From positions 186,001 through 250,000 of the forward strand of contig NZ_CAJZAI010000002.1 of assembly GCF_914271435.1 (NCBI RefSeq): a DNA stretch of 64,000 bases, given 5' to 3'. Positions within the stretch are counted from its first letter, which is position 1, and each line of letters begins with the position of its first letter. Positions 8,677-17,695 of this stretch are shown here, in pieces. The stretch is from Cupriavidus laharis (lineage in GTDB: Bacteria; Pseudomonadota; Gammaproteobacteria; Burkholderiales; Burkholderiaceae). The position numbers and the translations under genes are program-made. The notes beneath the pieces are model-generated. The model searched no databases and was not told the origin of the DNA. It saw only the letters and a list, made by a program, of their open reading frames with translations.

Positions 8677-10242
8677 TCAGATGGCCCGCCACTGGCCTTC
8701 CCAGAAGCGCGCGCGGATGTCGCGCTTGAGTACCTTCCCGACCGCGCTGCGCGGCAGGTCCGGCCAGAATTCGACGGACTTGGGTGCCTTCACGCTGCCG
8801 AGCGCGTCCTTGCACAGTTGCGTCAGCGCCGCGCCCATCGCATCACGAGCTTCGCCACAGCCTGGCTTGAGCTGCACCACGGCCTTGACGGCCTCGCCCC
8901 ATTTCGGGTCAGGCACGCCGATCACGGCGCAATCGAGCACGGCCGGATGCGACAGGATCACCGCTTCGATTTCGCTCGGGAAGACGTTGAAGCCACCGCT
9001 GACGATCATGTCCTTCTTGCGGTCGACAATGGTGATGAAGCCGCGCTCGTCCTTGACGCCGACGTCGGTCGTGTGGTGCCAGCCGCCCGCGGAGACCTCG
9101 GCCGTTTCCTCTGGCTTGCGGTAGTAGCCTTGCATGACCATGGTGGACTGCACCACGATCTCCCCCTTCTCGCCGGGGCCGGCCAGCTTCCCGTGCTCGT
9201 CCATGATCTCCACGCGGGCGAACGGCACCGCGCGCCCCGCCGATGCGAGCGCTACCTCGTCGAAGCTGCCGTCGGGCAGCAGGTAGTCCTCCGGGCGCTT
9301 GGCGACGACCGGGAACAGGCACTCGCTCTGACCGAACACCTCGTAGATGACCGGACCGAGGCGGCGCACCGCTTCCTTGAGCTTTTCCGGTGCAATCGGT
9401 GCGGCGCCCACGGCGACGGATCTCAGTGAAGAGACGTCCGTCGAATCGAGGCGCGGATCGTTCAGCAGCGCATAGACCAGCGTAGGCGGCAGGAACATGT
9501 GCGTGATGCCTTCGCGCTCGATGGTCTCGAGCACGGCGCCGGATTCGAATCCGTTCAGCACCACCGTCCGGCCGCCGCGCGCGGCGCAGGCAAGCGTCAG
9601 CATGCAGGCGGCGTGCGTCAGCGGCGCCACGGCCAATACACGCGATTGCGCGTCGAAGCGCAGTGTCTCGAACACCGAGATCAGCGCCATCTCCAGCGAA
9701 CGGTTGGTGTGCAACGCCCCCTTCGACGGCCCCGTGGTGCCGCCGGTTGGCTGCAGCAAGGCCGGCATTGCCGGCTGCTCCGGCGGCGCCACAAACGGCT
9801 GCGGCCACGCCGCGACCCAGTCGGCCAGGCAAGGGCCGTATTCGGACGGCGCATCAATGCAGATGAAGCGGCGCACGCGCGGCAATCCGGCCTTCATCGC
9901 AGGTACCAGGCCGGCGTAGTCGCTGTGGAAGAACACCGCGTCGCAGTCCGCGTAGGCCATGACCGCGGTATTGGTCTCGACGGTATTGCGCGTGTGCACC
10001 GAAACCCACACCATGCCGGCGCGGTTCGCCGCGATCTGGAGCAGGCTCACGCGGTGGTCGTTGGGGGCGTAGATGGCGATGTGAGCACCCGGCCGCAGGC
10101 CTTCTTCGGCCACCAGCGCATGCGCGGTGCCGTGCACCAGGCGCTGCGCTTCGGCAAAGCCGATCCGCTGCTCGCCGTCGACGAAGGCGATATTGCGCGG
10201 ATGCAGCGAGGCTGCCGCATCGAAATAGTCGGCCAGACGCAT
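8677..10242 (-). CDS. AMP-dependent acyl-CoA synthetase/ligase
   Basis: This 521-aa ANL-superfamily enzyme has the P-loop PTGGTTGPSKGALHTN (about residue 166), the adenylate motif YEVFGQSE, the DRKKDMIVSGGFNVFPSEIE hinge near residue 415 and the terminal SAVGKVLKRD catalytic-lysine segment. It would form an acyl-CoA from a carboxylic acid, ATP and CoA. It heads the operon CoA ligase - SDR - DUF1254 and is divergent from an acyl-CoA dehydrogenase. The divergent region carries a perfect copy of the cluster palindrome. Substrate unknown; a medium-chain or aryl/alicyclic acid would also fit. Confidence 0.93.
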   Translation of the reverse strand: MRLADYFDAAASLHPRNIAFVDGEQRIGFAEAQRLVHGTAHALVAEEGLRPGAHIAIYAPNDHRVSLLQIAANRAGMVWVSVHTRNTVETNTAVMAYADCDAVFFHSDYAGLVPAMKAGLPRVRRFICIDAPSEYGPCLADWVAAWPQPFVAPPEQPAMPALLQPTGGTTGPSKGALHTNRSLEMALISVFETLRFDAQSRVLAVAPLTHAACMLTLACAARGGRTVVLNGFESGAVLETIEREGITHMFLPPTLVYALLNDPRLDSTDVSSLRSVAVGAAPIAPEKLKEAVRRLGPVIYEVFGQSECLFPVVAKRPEDYLLPDGSFDEVALASAGRAVPFARVEIMDEHGKLAGPGEKGEIVVQSTMVMQGYYRKPEETAEVSAGGWHHTTDVGVKDERGFITIVDRKKDMIVSGGFNVFPSEIEAVILSHPAVLDCAVIGVPDPKWGEAVKAVVQLKPGCGEARDAMGAALTQLCKDALGSVKAPKSVEFWPDLPRSAVGKVLKRDIRARFWEGQWRAI

Positions 10243-10364
10243 CGGTGGGTCTCCTGATGTAGCCGGCCTGTCGTGGCAGGCCGGTCATGTTTGCCATAGC
10301 TGAGGGATGAGTGCCGGCACGCCGGCCCCGCTCGAATGGTCGCCCGACCTGGCGCAATGGCTCG

Positions 10365-10383
10365 CCCCCTCATCTTGAGGGGG
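10365..10383. promoter_or_regulatory. Palindromic operator candidate, site B (CCCCCTC-N5-GAGGGGG)
   Basis: A perfect 7-bp inverted repeat with spacer ATCTT lies between the divergent CoA ligase (132 bp from its start) and acyl-CoA dehydrogenase (97 bp). It is one of five such sites in this cluster. Confidence 0.7.
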
Positions 10384-10470
10384 TGCGGCGCAAATCGGCT
10401 GCAATGCCTAATTGGGGTCCGAAATCAAATGGCGGCGGCACGCCGCGTGCCGCCCGTGCAAGGAACACAC

Positions 10471-11616
10471 ATGGCCGATACCTCCACCCTCTTCCTGACC
10501 GAACAGCAGGTGATGATCCGCGACGCCGCGCACCGCATCACCGCCGACGTCATCGCCCCGACAGCCGCCGAGCGGGATCGAAACTCGGCCTGGCCGCGCA
10601 ATGAACTGAAGGCGCTCGCCGAACTGGGCTACCTTGGCATGCTGGTTCCGGAGGCATACGGCGGCATGGGCCTGGGCGTCACCGAGCTGTGCCTGGCGCA
10701 GCACGCATTCGCCACCGCCGATGCCGGTCTGGCCACCATCGTCCATGTCCACAACTTCACGGCGTCGCTGATCGCACGCTTCGGCAACGAGGCACAGAAG
10801 CAGCGCTACCTGCCGGCCATGGCGCGCGGCGAATGCATCGCCGCATCGCTGATCTCCGAGCCGCATGCCGGCTCGGACACCGCCGCCATGCGTACCACCG
10901 CGCGCCGCGAAGGCGACCACTACGTCCTCGACGGCACCAAGCAGTTCATCTCCAATGGCAGCGAGGCCGGCGTGGGCGTGGTCTTCGCCATCACCGACAA
11001 GTCGGCCGGCAAGCGCGGCGCGAGCCTGCTGATCATCGACCCGAAAGCGCCCGGCTACGCGGTGACCCGCATCGAGAGCAAGCTCGGCCAGCACACCGCG
11101 CACACGGCGCAGATCGCGCTGGAAGGCTGCCGCGTGCCGGTGGAGAACCTGCTAGGCAAGGAAGGCGACGGCTATGGCGCCATCCTCGGCGGGCTGTCCG
11201 ACGGCCGTATCGGCATTGCCTTCATTGCGGCCGGTGCCGCCAGCGGCGCGCTCGACGCCGCGGTGCAGTACGCCAAGGAACGCGAGGCCTATGGCAAGCC
11301 CATCATCCAGCTCCAGGCCGTCAGCTTCGACCTGGCCGACATGGCCGCACAGGTCGAGATCGCGTTCCAATACGCGCTGCATGCCGCACGGCTGTGCGAC
11401 GCCGGCGCAGAGTGCAGCAAGGAAGCCTCGGTCGCCAAGCTCTTCGCCAGCGAAATCGCCGAAAAGGTCTGCTCGGATGCGCTGCAGATCCACGGCGGCT
11501 ACGGCTATCTCTCGGACTTCCCCGTGGAACGCTTCTGCCGCGACGTCCGTGTCTGCAAGATCTACGAAGGCACCAGCCATATCCAGAAGCTGATCATTGC
11601 GCGCAGCCTGCTTTGA
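10471..11616 (+). CDS. Acyl-CoA dehydrogenase
   Basis: This is a 381-aa acyl-CoA dehydrogenase of usual length. Start MADTSTLFLTEQQ is preceded by AAGGAACACAC. Family segments present are ISEPHAGSDTAAM, GTKQFISNGSEAGVGVVFA, the QIHGGYGYLSDFPVER FAD segment and, near the C-terminus, YEGTSHIQKL with the catalytic-base Glu intact (unlike the paralogue at 654). It would oxidise an acyl-CoA to the 2-enoyl-CoA with ETF as acceptor. It is divergent from the CoA ligase at 8677 and shares operator site B with it, so both are probably induced together. Confidence 0.94.
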   Translation: MADTSTLFLTEQQVMIRDAAHRITADVIAPTAAERDRNSAWPRNELKALAELGYLGMLVPEAYGGMGLGVTELCLAQHAFATADAGLATIVHVHNFTASLIARFGNEAQKQRYLPAMARGECIAASLISEPHAGSDTAAMRTTARREGDHYVLDGTKQFISNGSEAGVGVVFAITDKSAGKRGASLLIIDPKAPGYAVTRIESKLGQHTAHTAQIALEGCRVPVENLLGKEGDGYGAILGGLSDGRIGIAFIAAGAASGALDAAVQYAKEREAYGKPIIQLQAVSFDLADMAAQVEIAFQYALHAARLCDAGAECSKEASVAKLFASEIAEKVCSDALQIHGGYGYLSDFPVERFCRDVRVCKIYEGTSHIQKLIIARSLL

Positions 11617-11676
11617 AACGCCTTCGACCTGGACGGTGGTGCGGGCCGGCACGCCGCAGGCTGCGGCCCGCCAACA

Positions 11677-11872
11677 TTACAGGACGGCAGTCACGCCGCC
11701 ATCCACGGCCAGGATCTGTCCGGTGATGTGCTTGCCGGCTGCCGAGGCGAACAGCACTGCCGCGCCCTTCAGGTCCTCATCGTCCCCGAGCCGAGCTGCG
11801 GGTCAGGCCGATCACGCCATGCTTCGATGCGCCGTACACCGAGCCCCCTGGCGCCGCCGAGATGCCGGCGAT
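11677..11872 (-). pseudogene. Remnant of a short-chain dehydrogenase gene
   Basis: Two pieces of an SDR read on the minus strand in different frames. The upstream piece gives SVYGASKHGVIGLTR, the YxxxK catalytic segment, and soon meets a stop. The downstream piece gives DEDLKGAAVLFASAAGKHI and then TGQILAVDGGVTAVL, a typical SDR C-terminus ending in TAA at 11677. The roughly 70 residues normally between them and the whole N-terminal half are missing. This is a decayed gene left between the acyl-CoA dehydrogenase and the DUF1254 gene; the rest of the interval holds nothing I recognise. Confidence 0.75.
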
Positions 11873-11948
11873 CTACGGACGTACGCCAGCCGCCATACGG
11901 CACACTGCCCGGCGACCGGCGTAACGATAGAGAGGGACTGATTCTGAC

Positions 11949-13364
11949 TTACTGCGCCTGCAGCACCGGCGGCTTCCACGCGCCGCTCAGCACCTCGGCC
12001 TTCGGCATGTAGAGCCGCATCGCCAGCTTGAAGGGGCCGTTCGGTGCAGGCAGCCAGTTGGATTCCTTGCCGGGACCCGGCGAGTCATGCTGGACATAGA
12101 TCGTGATGCCGCCATCGGCATCGCGCTGCAGCGCCGGCACCATCGCCGAGTTGATCAGGTAGCGGTGAAGCGGGTTCGCCACCAGCAACTGCGACGGCAT
12201 TTCATAGGGCGTCAGGGACCAGAACGCATTGACGGGCGGCAATTGCCCGGGCGCGAAATGCAGCACATAGCGGTGCTTGCCGGTATTGAACTGCTGCCCG
12301 GCCGGGTCCAGGTAGTAGGCGTGGTAGTAGGCCTCCTCCACGGAGTTGCCATAGATGCCGCCCGATGCCGCCGTCATCCGGTAGGTGTAGTTGTTCTTCA
12401 GGTGCTCGCGCGAGCCGACGATGTCCGCGACTTTCACGGTCACGTTGTACTGCTTGCGCACCTCGGCCACGGCCCGCCAGGCCTCGGCGATACCCTGCTC
12501 GACCGCCTGGCGCATCTCCGGTGTCAGCTTGCCGGCGTCAAACGGCTTCCCGGCCTCGATGCCCAGCTTTGCCAGCCGCGCCAGCAGCGCCCGCTCGGAC
12601 GGATGCGGCGGGCAGAAGCGCAGCACGAAATTGAGCTCGTCGAAGAACTCCAGCGAGGTGCGCTGCTGCTGCGCCGTCAGCGGCCGGCGGAACGAGATCG
12701 GCGGCGCGGCCGCGGGGGCAGGCTTGCCCAGGTATTGCGACAGAGTCTGCACCTTGTAGCCTGCCTGCACCTGCTTCACGGCGTCCAGGTCACCGGGATT
12801 GAAGAGCTGGGTACGGTAGAGCACCAACGCGAGCTCCGTCTCGGAACGGAAGACCTTGTCGATGCCGGGCGGCGTTTCACCATGCCAGGCCGGCCCCACC
12901 AGCATGTAGCGGCCACCGTCGTTGCCGGTGGCGCGGGTCCCCGCGTAGGCAAAGTTGAAGGTGTAGAGGTCGATGAACTGCGCGGAGATATAGCGGCCGT
13001 CCTTCACGGCCGGCATCGTCAGGACGAGCGGCTCCGTGCGCAGGTCGGCACCGAGGAAGGAATATGGCGTGTCGGAGTTCGGCGTCTGGATGGCCTTGTC
13101 TTCCGGCGTGTACACGCGGCCGACGCTCTGGATGGTGTTCCACGGGCCCTTGTACTCGGGGTCGGCGCGGTTCTCGAAGTACGAGTAAAGGATGCGGTAG
13201 TTGTCCACCAGCGGAAAGCCGAAGGTGTAAGCCTCTTTTGCGATGGCGCGCACCTCCTGCACGGACAGGGCCTGTGACGCATCGCCGGGTTCCGCTGCCG
13301 AAACCAGCGGGACGATGCAGGCCCCGGCCAGCATGAGTCCAAGCCTGCGCAATATCCGATTCAT
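11949..13364 (-). CDS. Exported DUF1254/DUF1214 domain protein (long form)
   Basis: This 471-aa protein starts at MNRILRRLGLMLAGACIVPL, a signal peptide preceded by GAGGAGGCAAGACC; the longer open frame upstream lacks signal-like sequence. It shows the DUF1254 region (AYTFGFPLVDNYRILY, TPNSDTPYSFLGADLR, GRYISAQFIDLYTFNFAY) and the DUF1214 region (AFWSLTPYEMPSQLLVANP, NWLPAPNGPFKLAMRLYMP). Function is not established. It ends with LSGAWKPPV, echoing LSGAWSFPQ in the paralogue at 6814. It is monocistronic and divergent from the PECR-like reductase, sharing operator site C. Confidence 0.9.
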   Translation of the reverse strand: MNRILRRLGLMLAGACIVPLVSAAEPGDASQALSVQEVRAIAKEAYTFGFPLVDNYRILYSYFENRADPEYKGPWNTIQSVGRVYTPEDKAIQTPNSDTPYSFLGADLRTEPLVLTMPAVKDGRYISAQFIDLYTFNFAYAGTRATGNDGGRYMLVGPAWHGETPPGIDKVFRSETELALVLYRTQLFNPGDLDAVKQVQAGYKVQTLSQYLGKPAPAAAPPISFRRPLTAQQQRTSLEFFDELNFVLRFCPPHPSERALLARLAKLGIEAGKPFDAGKLTPEMRQAVEQGIAEAWRAVAEVRKQYNVTVKVADIVGSREHLKNNYTYRMTAASGGIYGNSVEEAYYHAYYLDPAGQQFNTGKHRYVLHFAPGQLPPVNAFWSLTPYEMPSQLLVANPLHRYLINSAMVPALQRDADGGITIYVQHDSPGPGKESNWLPAPNGPFKLAMRLYMPKAEVLSGAWKPPVLQAQ

Positions 13365-13474
13365 GGTCTTGCCTCCTCGTTGTGGTTGGAGTGTTTTCCT
13401 TTGCCGGGCCACATGCCACCCGGGGACTGGAACGCCGTCCCGGCAGAGTGTAGGTCTTGCCGGCCTGGGCTTTG

Positions 13475-13493
13475 CCCCCTCGTTCCGAGGGGG
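13475..13493. promoter_or_regulatory. Palindromic operator candidate, site C (CCCCCTC-N5-GAGGGGG)
   Basis: A perfect 7-bp inverted repeat with spacer GTTCC lies between the divergent DUF1254 gene (120 bp from its start) and the PECR-like reductase gene (131 bp). It is identical in arms and spacing to site B. Confidence 0.7.
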
Positions 13494-13614
13494 CGTGAAA
13501 GCCCGCATCCGGCTCTACTGTCGCGAACGCGACTGCCGGCCAGCCATTCCCCGGGGAAACCGCAATGCCGGGGTTGCGCAGACTTCAACCCAGATCACCC
13601 CAGACCCGTCGCCT

Positions 13615-14484
13615 ATGTCCTACCGCTCCATATTCCGGCCCGGGCTGTTCACCGGGCAAACCATCATCGTCACCGGCGGCGGCAGCGGCATCGGCCGCTG
13701 CATCGCGCACGAGCTGGCTGCGCTGGGCGCCCATGTGGCGCTGGTCGGCCGCAATGCCGGCAAGCTGCGCGCCGTGCAGCACGAGATCGCGGCCGACGGT
13801 CACGGCGCCTCGGTGCACAGCTGCGACATCCGGGACGACGACGCTGTCGTCGCGGTCATCGAGGCCGTGCTGGCGGCACGCGGACGTATCGATGCACTCG
13901 TCAACAATGCCGGCGGCCAGTACTACGGCCCCATGAAGGACTTCTCCACCAAGGGCTTCGATGCGGTGGTGCGCACCAACCTGACGGGCGGCTTCATCTT
14001 CATGCGAGAGGTCTATGCGCGGTGGATGGAGCGCAACGGCGGCGCGATCGTCAACATGATCGCCGCCGTCGCCAACGGCCTTCCCGGCTTTGCGCATTCC
14101 GGCGCCGCGCGCAACGGCATGCTGAATCTCACGGAGACCGCAGCCGTCGAATGGGCGCCATCCGGCGTGCGCGTCAATGCCGTGGCGCCGGGCATGATTG
14201 CTTCGAGCGGATTCGACAACTACAGTGAAGCCGGCGCGGCAGCCATTCGCGCCCATATCGGCGGCATTCCGCTGCAACGCTATGGCGATGTATCGGAGGT
14301 GTCCGCGGCGGTCGTCTACCTGCTCTCGCCAGCTGCGGCATATGTGACGGGCACTTGCCTCAGAGTGGATGGCGGCGCGATCAATGCGCCGGGCGGGCAG
14401 CGGCTTGTGGCGCATGATCGCAGCCGCGCATTCTCGGGCTTCCACCTGCCATCCCTGCCCGTGATGCTCAAGGAGCAAGGATAG
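13615..14484 (+). CDS. PECR-like short-chain enoyl-CoA reductase (SDR family)
   Basis: This 289-aa SDR starts at MSYRSIFRPGLFTGQ and has the NADPH-binding motif TGGGSGIGR (about residue 20) and NNAGGQYYGP. The usual YxxxK segment is replaced by HSGAARNGMLNLTE. This matches the unusual pattern of peroxisomal trans-2-enoyl-CoA reductase (PECR), so it is a family trait and not damage. It would reduce a 2-enoyl- or 2,4-dienoyl-CoA with NADPH, a step useful when unsaturated or branched chains block beta-oxidation. It is divergent from the long DUF1254 gene. Confidence 0.87.
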   Translation: MSYRSIFRPGLFTGQTIIVTGGGSGIGRCIAHELAALGAHVALVGRNAGKLRAVQHEIAADGHGASVHSCDIRDDDAVVAVIEAVLAARGRIDALVNNAGGQYYGPMKDFSTKGFDAVVRTNLTGGFIFMREVYARWMERNGGAIVNMIAAVANGLPGFAHSGAARNGMLNLTETAAVEWAPSGVRVNAVAPGMIASSGFDNYSEAGAAAIRAHIGGIPLQRYGDVSEVSAAVVYLLSPAAAYVTGTCLRVDGGAINAPGGQRLVAHDRSRAFSGFHLPSLPVMLKEQG

Positions 14485-14559
14485 TCCGGCACACGCCATT
14501 GCGCCGCTGCCAGGCTGCCGGCGATGGCCCGCAAGCGCAGGCCTCGCCGGGCGGCCGCA

Positions 14560-16293
14560 TCACTGGTCGAAGACCACCCGCTCGGACACAGCGTCCCACT
14601 GGTGCGACTTCCACAGGAAGTCATTCTCGATCACCGCGCGTCGGATCTTCATGGTGGGTGTCATCTGGCCACGTTCGATGGTCCACGCATCGCGCAACAC
14701 GACGATCCTGTCGAGGCGCTCGTGGGGCTCGAGCCGGGCGTTGACCTCATCGAGCAGTTGCTCCAGCTCGCCGGCCAGCGCATCGCGGTCGGCACCTTGC
14801 GCAAGCTCGCGCCGTGTTTCCTCGTTAAGCGTCGCAAGCACGAACGGCTGCGACCGGCCCGGCCCGGTGACGCAGACCGACTCCATACGCGGATGCTCGC
14901 CGAGCTTCGCCTCGATGGGCACCGGCGCCACGTACTTGCCTTTCGCGGTCTTGAACTGGTCCTTCACGCGGCCGATGATGCGCAGGTATCCCTGGTCATC
15001 GATCTGGCCCCGGTCACCGGTGCGAAGGAAGCCGTCCGGCGTAAAGCAATCTGCGGTATCGTCCGATGCCTTGTAGTAGCCCATCATCAGGCCAGGGCTC
15101 TTGACCAGGATCTCACCCTCTTCGGACAGCCGCGCTTCGACGCCGGGCAGGCACGGACCGACATAGCCGATGCGCGCGCTTCCCCCTGGCCGGTTGAAGT
15201 GCGAGTAGGCGTAGTTCTCCGTCATGCCGTAGCCGTCGAGCAGTTCCAGCCCAAGGTTGCGGTACCAGGTAATGACTTCAGTTGGCAGCGCCGCGGAGCC
15301 GGTAAAGGCCGTGGCCACCTGGTCCAGTCCGAGCGCGGCCAGCAGCTTCTTCTTCAGCAGGCCAGACACCAGCGGCAAGCGGAATGCCATACGCTGCTTG
15401 CGTGGAGAGATCTTCTGCGCCACAGCCTGGTAGAACTTGATCCACAGCCGCGGCACCGACAGGAAGATGGTCGGCCGCGCCCGGTGCAGGTCCGCGGCAA
15501 ACGTCGTCAGGTCATGGCTGAAATAGACGCGAAAGCCGTAGCAGAGCGACAGCGATTCCACGCCCTGTCGCTCGGCGCAGTGGGCCAGCGGCAAGTAGGA
15601 CAGCATGCGGTCATCATGCGAAGCGCCGCGTCCGTTGTTGATGATCACCGCGGCAAGGCGAGGCACCTCGCACATGGTGCGGAAGCTGTGCATCACGCCT
15701 TTTGGCGTGCCGGTGCTGCCGGATGTATAGATGATGGTGGCCAGTGCCGCGGGATCGGGCATGGCGACATTGTCCAGCGGCGGCGTGGCGGCGACGATGG
15801 CATCCCATTGCTCTCCCTCGCGGCGCGCCGACAGCGGCAGGTTGATCAACGGAAATCCGGAGGCAACGCCCGACGCCACCGCTAGCCACCCCTTCTCGTC
15901 GCCGTCCAGCCGGCCGACGAACATGAGCTTTGCCTCGCTGTGGTCAAGGACGTAGGAGACGGTCTCGGCATTCGCCGTGCTGTAGACGGGCACGCTGACA
16001 TGGCCCGCCATCCAGATCGCAAGGTCCGCAATCATCCAGTGCGCGCTGTTCTTGCCCAGGATGGCAATGGACGAACCGGGCGGGTAGTTCCTGCCACGCA
16101 GGTACGCGGCCATGCGGCGCGCCTGGTCGGCCACCTCGCGCCAGGTGTAGTCGGCCACCGTGCCGTCGGCAAGCGGCTGGGTGAGGTAGACCGCATCCGG
16201 CCGCTCGCGCTCCCACTTCAGCAGGCAATGCAGGAGGGTGGGCGGTGTGTCGTGCGAGGTCTGGCGAATGTCGATGCTGTCACGCGGTGCCAC
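14560..16293 (-). CDS. Long-chain acyl-CoA synthetase (FAA1-type AMP-binding protein)
   Basis: This 577-aa enzyme has the P-loop YTSGSTGTPKGVMHS (about residue 190), the YLPLAHCAER segment, the adenylate motif DGYGMTEN and the TGDRGQIDDQGYLRIIGR region. The N-terminal segment (TWREVADQARRMAAYLRGR) resembles FAA1/FadD15-type synthetases. It would activate long or bulky fatty acids. It is the third synthetase of the region and is divergent from the racemase gene, sharing operator site D. Confidence 0.92.
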   Translation of the reverse strand: MAPRDSIDIRQTSHDTPPTLLHCLLKWERERPDAVYLTQPLADGTVADYTWREVADQARRMAAYLRGRNYPPGSSIAILGKNSAHWMIADLAIWMAGHVSVPVYSTANAETVSYVLDHSEAKLMFVGRLDGDEKGWLAVASGVASGFPLINLPLSARREGEQWDAIVAATPPLDNVAMPDPAALATIIYTSGSTGTPKGVMHSFRTMCEVPRLAAVIINNGRGASHDDRMLSYLPLAHCAERQGVESLSLCYGFRVYFSHDLTTFAADLHRARPTIFLSVPRLWIKFYQAVAQKISPRKQRMAFRLPLVSGLLKKKLLAALGLDQVATAFTGSAALPTEVITWYRNLGLELLDGYGMTENYAYSHFNRPGGSARIGYVGPCLPGVEARLSEEGEILVKSPGLMMGYYKASDDTADCFTPDGFLRTGDRGQIDDQGYLRIIGRVKDQFKTAKGKYVAPVPIEAKLGEHPRMESVCVTGPGRSQPFVLATLNEETRRELAQGADRDALAGELEQLLDEVNARLEPHERLDRIVVLRDAWTIERGQMTPTMKIRRAVIENDFLWKSHQWDAVSERVVFDQ

Positions 16294-16390
16294 GCTGGAG
16301 TCTCCTTTGGGTCACTGTTGTAGTTGTCGCGCGCCTGGTCGCAGACGAGACAGCGCGGCGCGAGCATAAGGTGCGATCCGCCCCCCGCGC

Positions 16391-16409
16391 CCCCCTCGAA
16401 AATAGGGGT
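16391..16409. promoter_or_regulatory. Palindromic operator candidate, site D (CCCCCTC-N5-TAGGGGT)
   Basis: The left arm is perfect and the right arm has two mismatches, with the same 5-bp spacer as the other sites. It lies between the divergent synthetase gene (107 bp from its start) and the racemase gene (about 79 bp). Confidence 0.55.
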
Positions 16410-16478
16410 GCCGATTCCCTGCCCCGCACTTCCATCATGGCTCCTTTGACTGACAAGGCAATGTGCCGGGGAAAAGTA

Positions 16479-17591
16479 ATGGAAAGCGACAAGAAAGGCC
16501 CCTTGGGCGGGCTAAAAGTTCTGGAGATCGCCGGCATCGGTCCGGGGCCGTTCTGCGGCATGCTGCTGGCGGACCTGGGTGCCGACGTGGTCGTGGTGGA
16601 CCGCCTGCAGGCCGGTGCCGACGACATCGACCTGGGACCGTACGCCATCTCCAACCGGGGGAAACGCTCGATTGCGGTGGACCTCAAGACGGCCGAAGGC
16701 GTGGAGACTGTGCTGAAGCTCGTCGAAAGCGCCGACGCGCTGATCGAAGGCATGCGCCCCGGCGTCATGGAACGCCTGGGGCTTGGGCCGGACGTCTGCC
16801 TGCAACGCAACCCGCGGCTGGTCTACGGGCGCATGACGGGCTGGGGGCAGAGCGGCCCGATGGCGCATGCGGCCGGCCATGACCTGAACTACGTGGCGCT
16901 GTCCGGGGCGCTCTGGTATGCGGGCCAGCCCGGCCAGCCGCCGCTGGTGCCGCCCAGCCTGGTCGGCGATGTCGGTGGCGGCTCGATGTATCTTGCCGTC
17001 GGCTTGCTTGCGGGCGTCATGCACGCCCGCACCACCGGCCGCGGCCAGGTCGTGGATGCCGCCATCGTCGACGGCAGCGCCCATATGACGACGCTGCTGC
17101 TGGCGCTGCAGGCAGCCGGACAGATGCAGGCCAGACGCGGCCAGAGCCTGCTCGACGGACCGCACTGGTACAACACCTACCGTTGCGCCGATGGTCACTT
17201 CATCTCGGTCGGTTCGCTCGAACCGAAGTTCTACCGTGAGTTGCGCGAACGCCTTGGCCTGCAGGCCGATCCAGAGTTTGACAAGGGCTACGACGCATGC
17301 CACTGGCCGCAACTGCGCGATCGCCTCAGCGCCCTCTTCTCCCAGCGCAGCCGCGCCGAGTGGTGCGCCCTGCTGGAAGGCACCGACGCCTGCTTCGCGC
17401 CCGTGCTGACGCCGGACGAGGCGGCCAGCCATCCGCACATGCAGGCACGCGGCGTCTACAGCCGTGAAGCCGGCATGCTGCAGGCCAATCCCGCACCGCG
17501 CTTTTCCGCAACGCCAGCCGGCAAGCCAGGCGCGATTCCGCGCCGCGGGCAACATTCGGAGTCGGTGTTGCGGGATTGGCAGGCGGCATAG
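16479..17591 (+). CDS. Alpha-methylacyl-CoA racemase (CaiB/BaiF family)
   Basis: This is a 370-aa class III CoA-transferase-fold protein. The catalytic pair of the racemase branch is present: His134 in AAGHDLNYVALSG and Asp164 in LVGDVGGGSM, 30 residues apart as in characterised racemases. It would interconvert (2R)- and (2S)-2-methylacyl-CoAs so that acyl-CoA dehydrogenase can act on the S form. The start MESDKKGPLGG has CGGGGA just upstream; in-frame ATGs at 16437 and 16461 are alternatives. It is the best indicator that the cluster handles methyl-branched chains. Confidence 0.9.
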   Translation: MESDKKGPLGGLKVLEIAGIGPGPFCGMLLADLGADVVVVDRLQAGADDIDLGPYAISNRGKRSIAVDLKTAEGVETVLKLVESADALIEGMRPGVMERLGLGPDVCLQRNPRLVYGRMTGWGQSGPMAHAAGHDLNYVALSGALWYAGQPGQPPLVPPSLVGDVGGGSMYLAVGLLAGVMHARTTGRGQVVDAAIVDGSAHMTTLLLALQAAGQMQARRGQSLLDGPHWYNTYRCADGHFISVGSLEPKFYRELRERLGLQADPEFDKGYDACHWPQLRDRLSALFSQRSRAEWCALLEGTDACFAPVLTPDEAASHPHMQARGVYSREAGMLQANPAPRFSATPAGKPGAIPRRGQHSESVLRDWQAA

Positions 17592-17640
17592 GTCGCGCGA
17601 CGTGGCGGCAGCGGTTTGCAGCTTTGCCGCTGCCGCCAAC

Positions 17641-17685
17641 GACAAAACGGGGCATGCCGATCTCGTCGCCATGCCCCGTTTTGTC
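17641..17685. terminator. Bidirectional terminator
   Basis: A 16-bp perfect inverted repeat (GACAAAACGGGGCATG and its complement) around a 13-nt loop lies between the convergent racemase and porin genes. AAAA and TTTT runs lie in the stem base on both sides. Confidence 0.8.
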
Positions 17686-17695
17686 AGGCCGCCCC

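Noticed and set aside
13615..14484. Loss of the SDR catalytic tyrosine taken as a sign of an inactive enzyme
   Set aside because: The replacing HSGAAR segment is characteristic of PECR-type reductases, so it is a subfamily feature.
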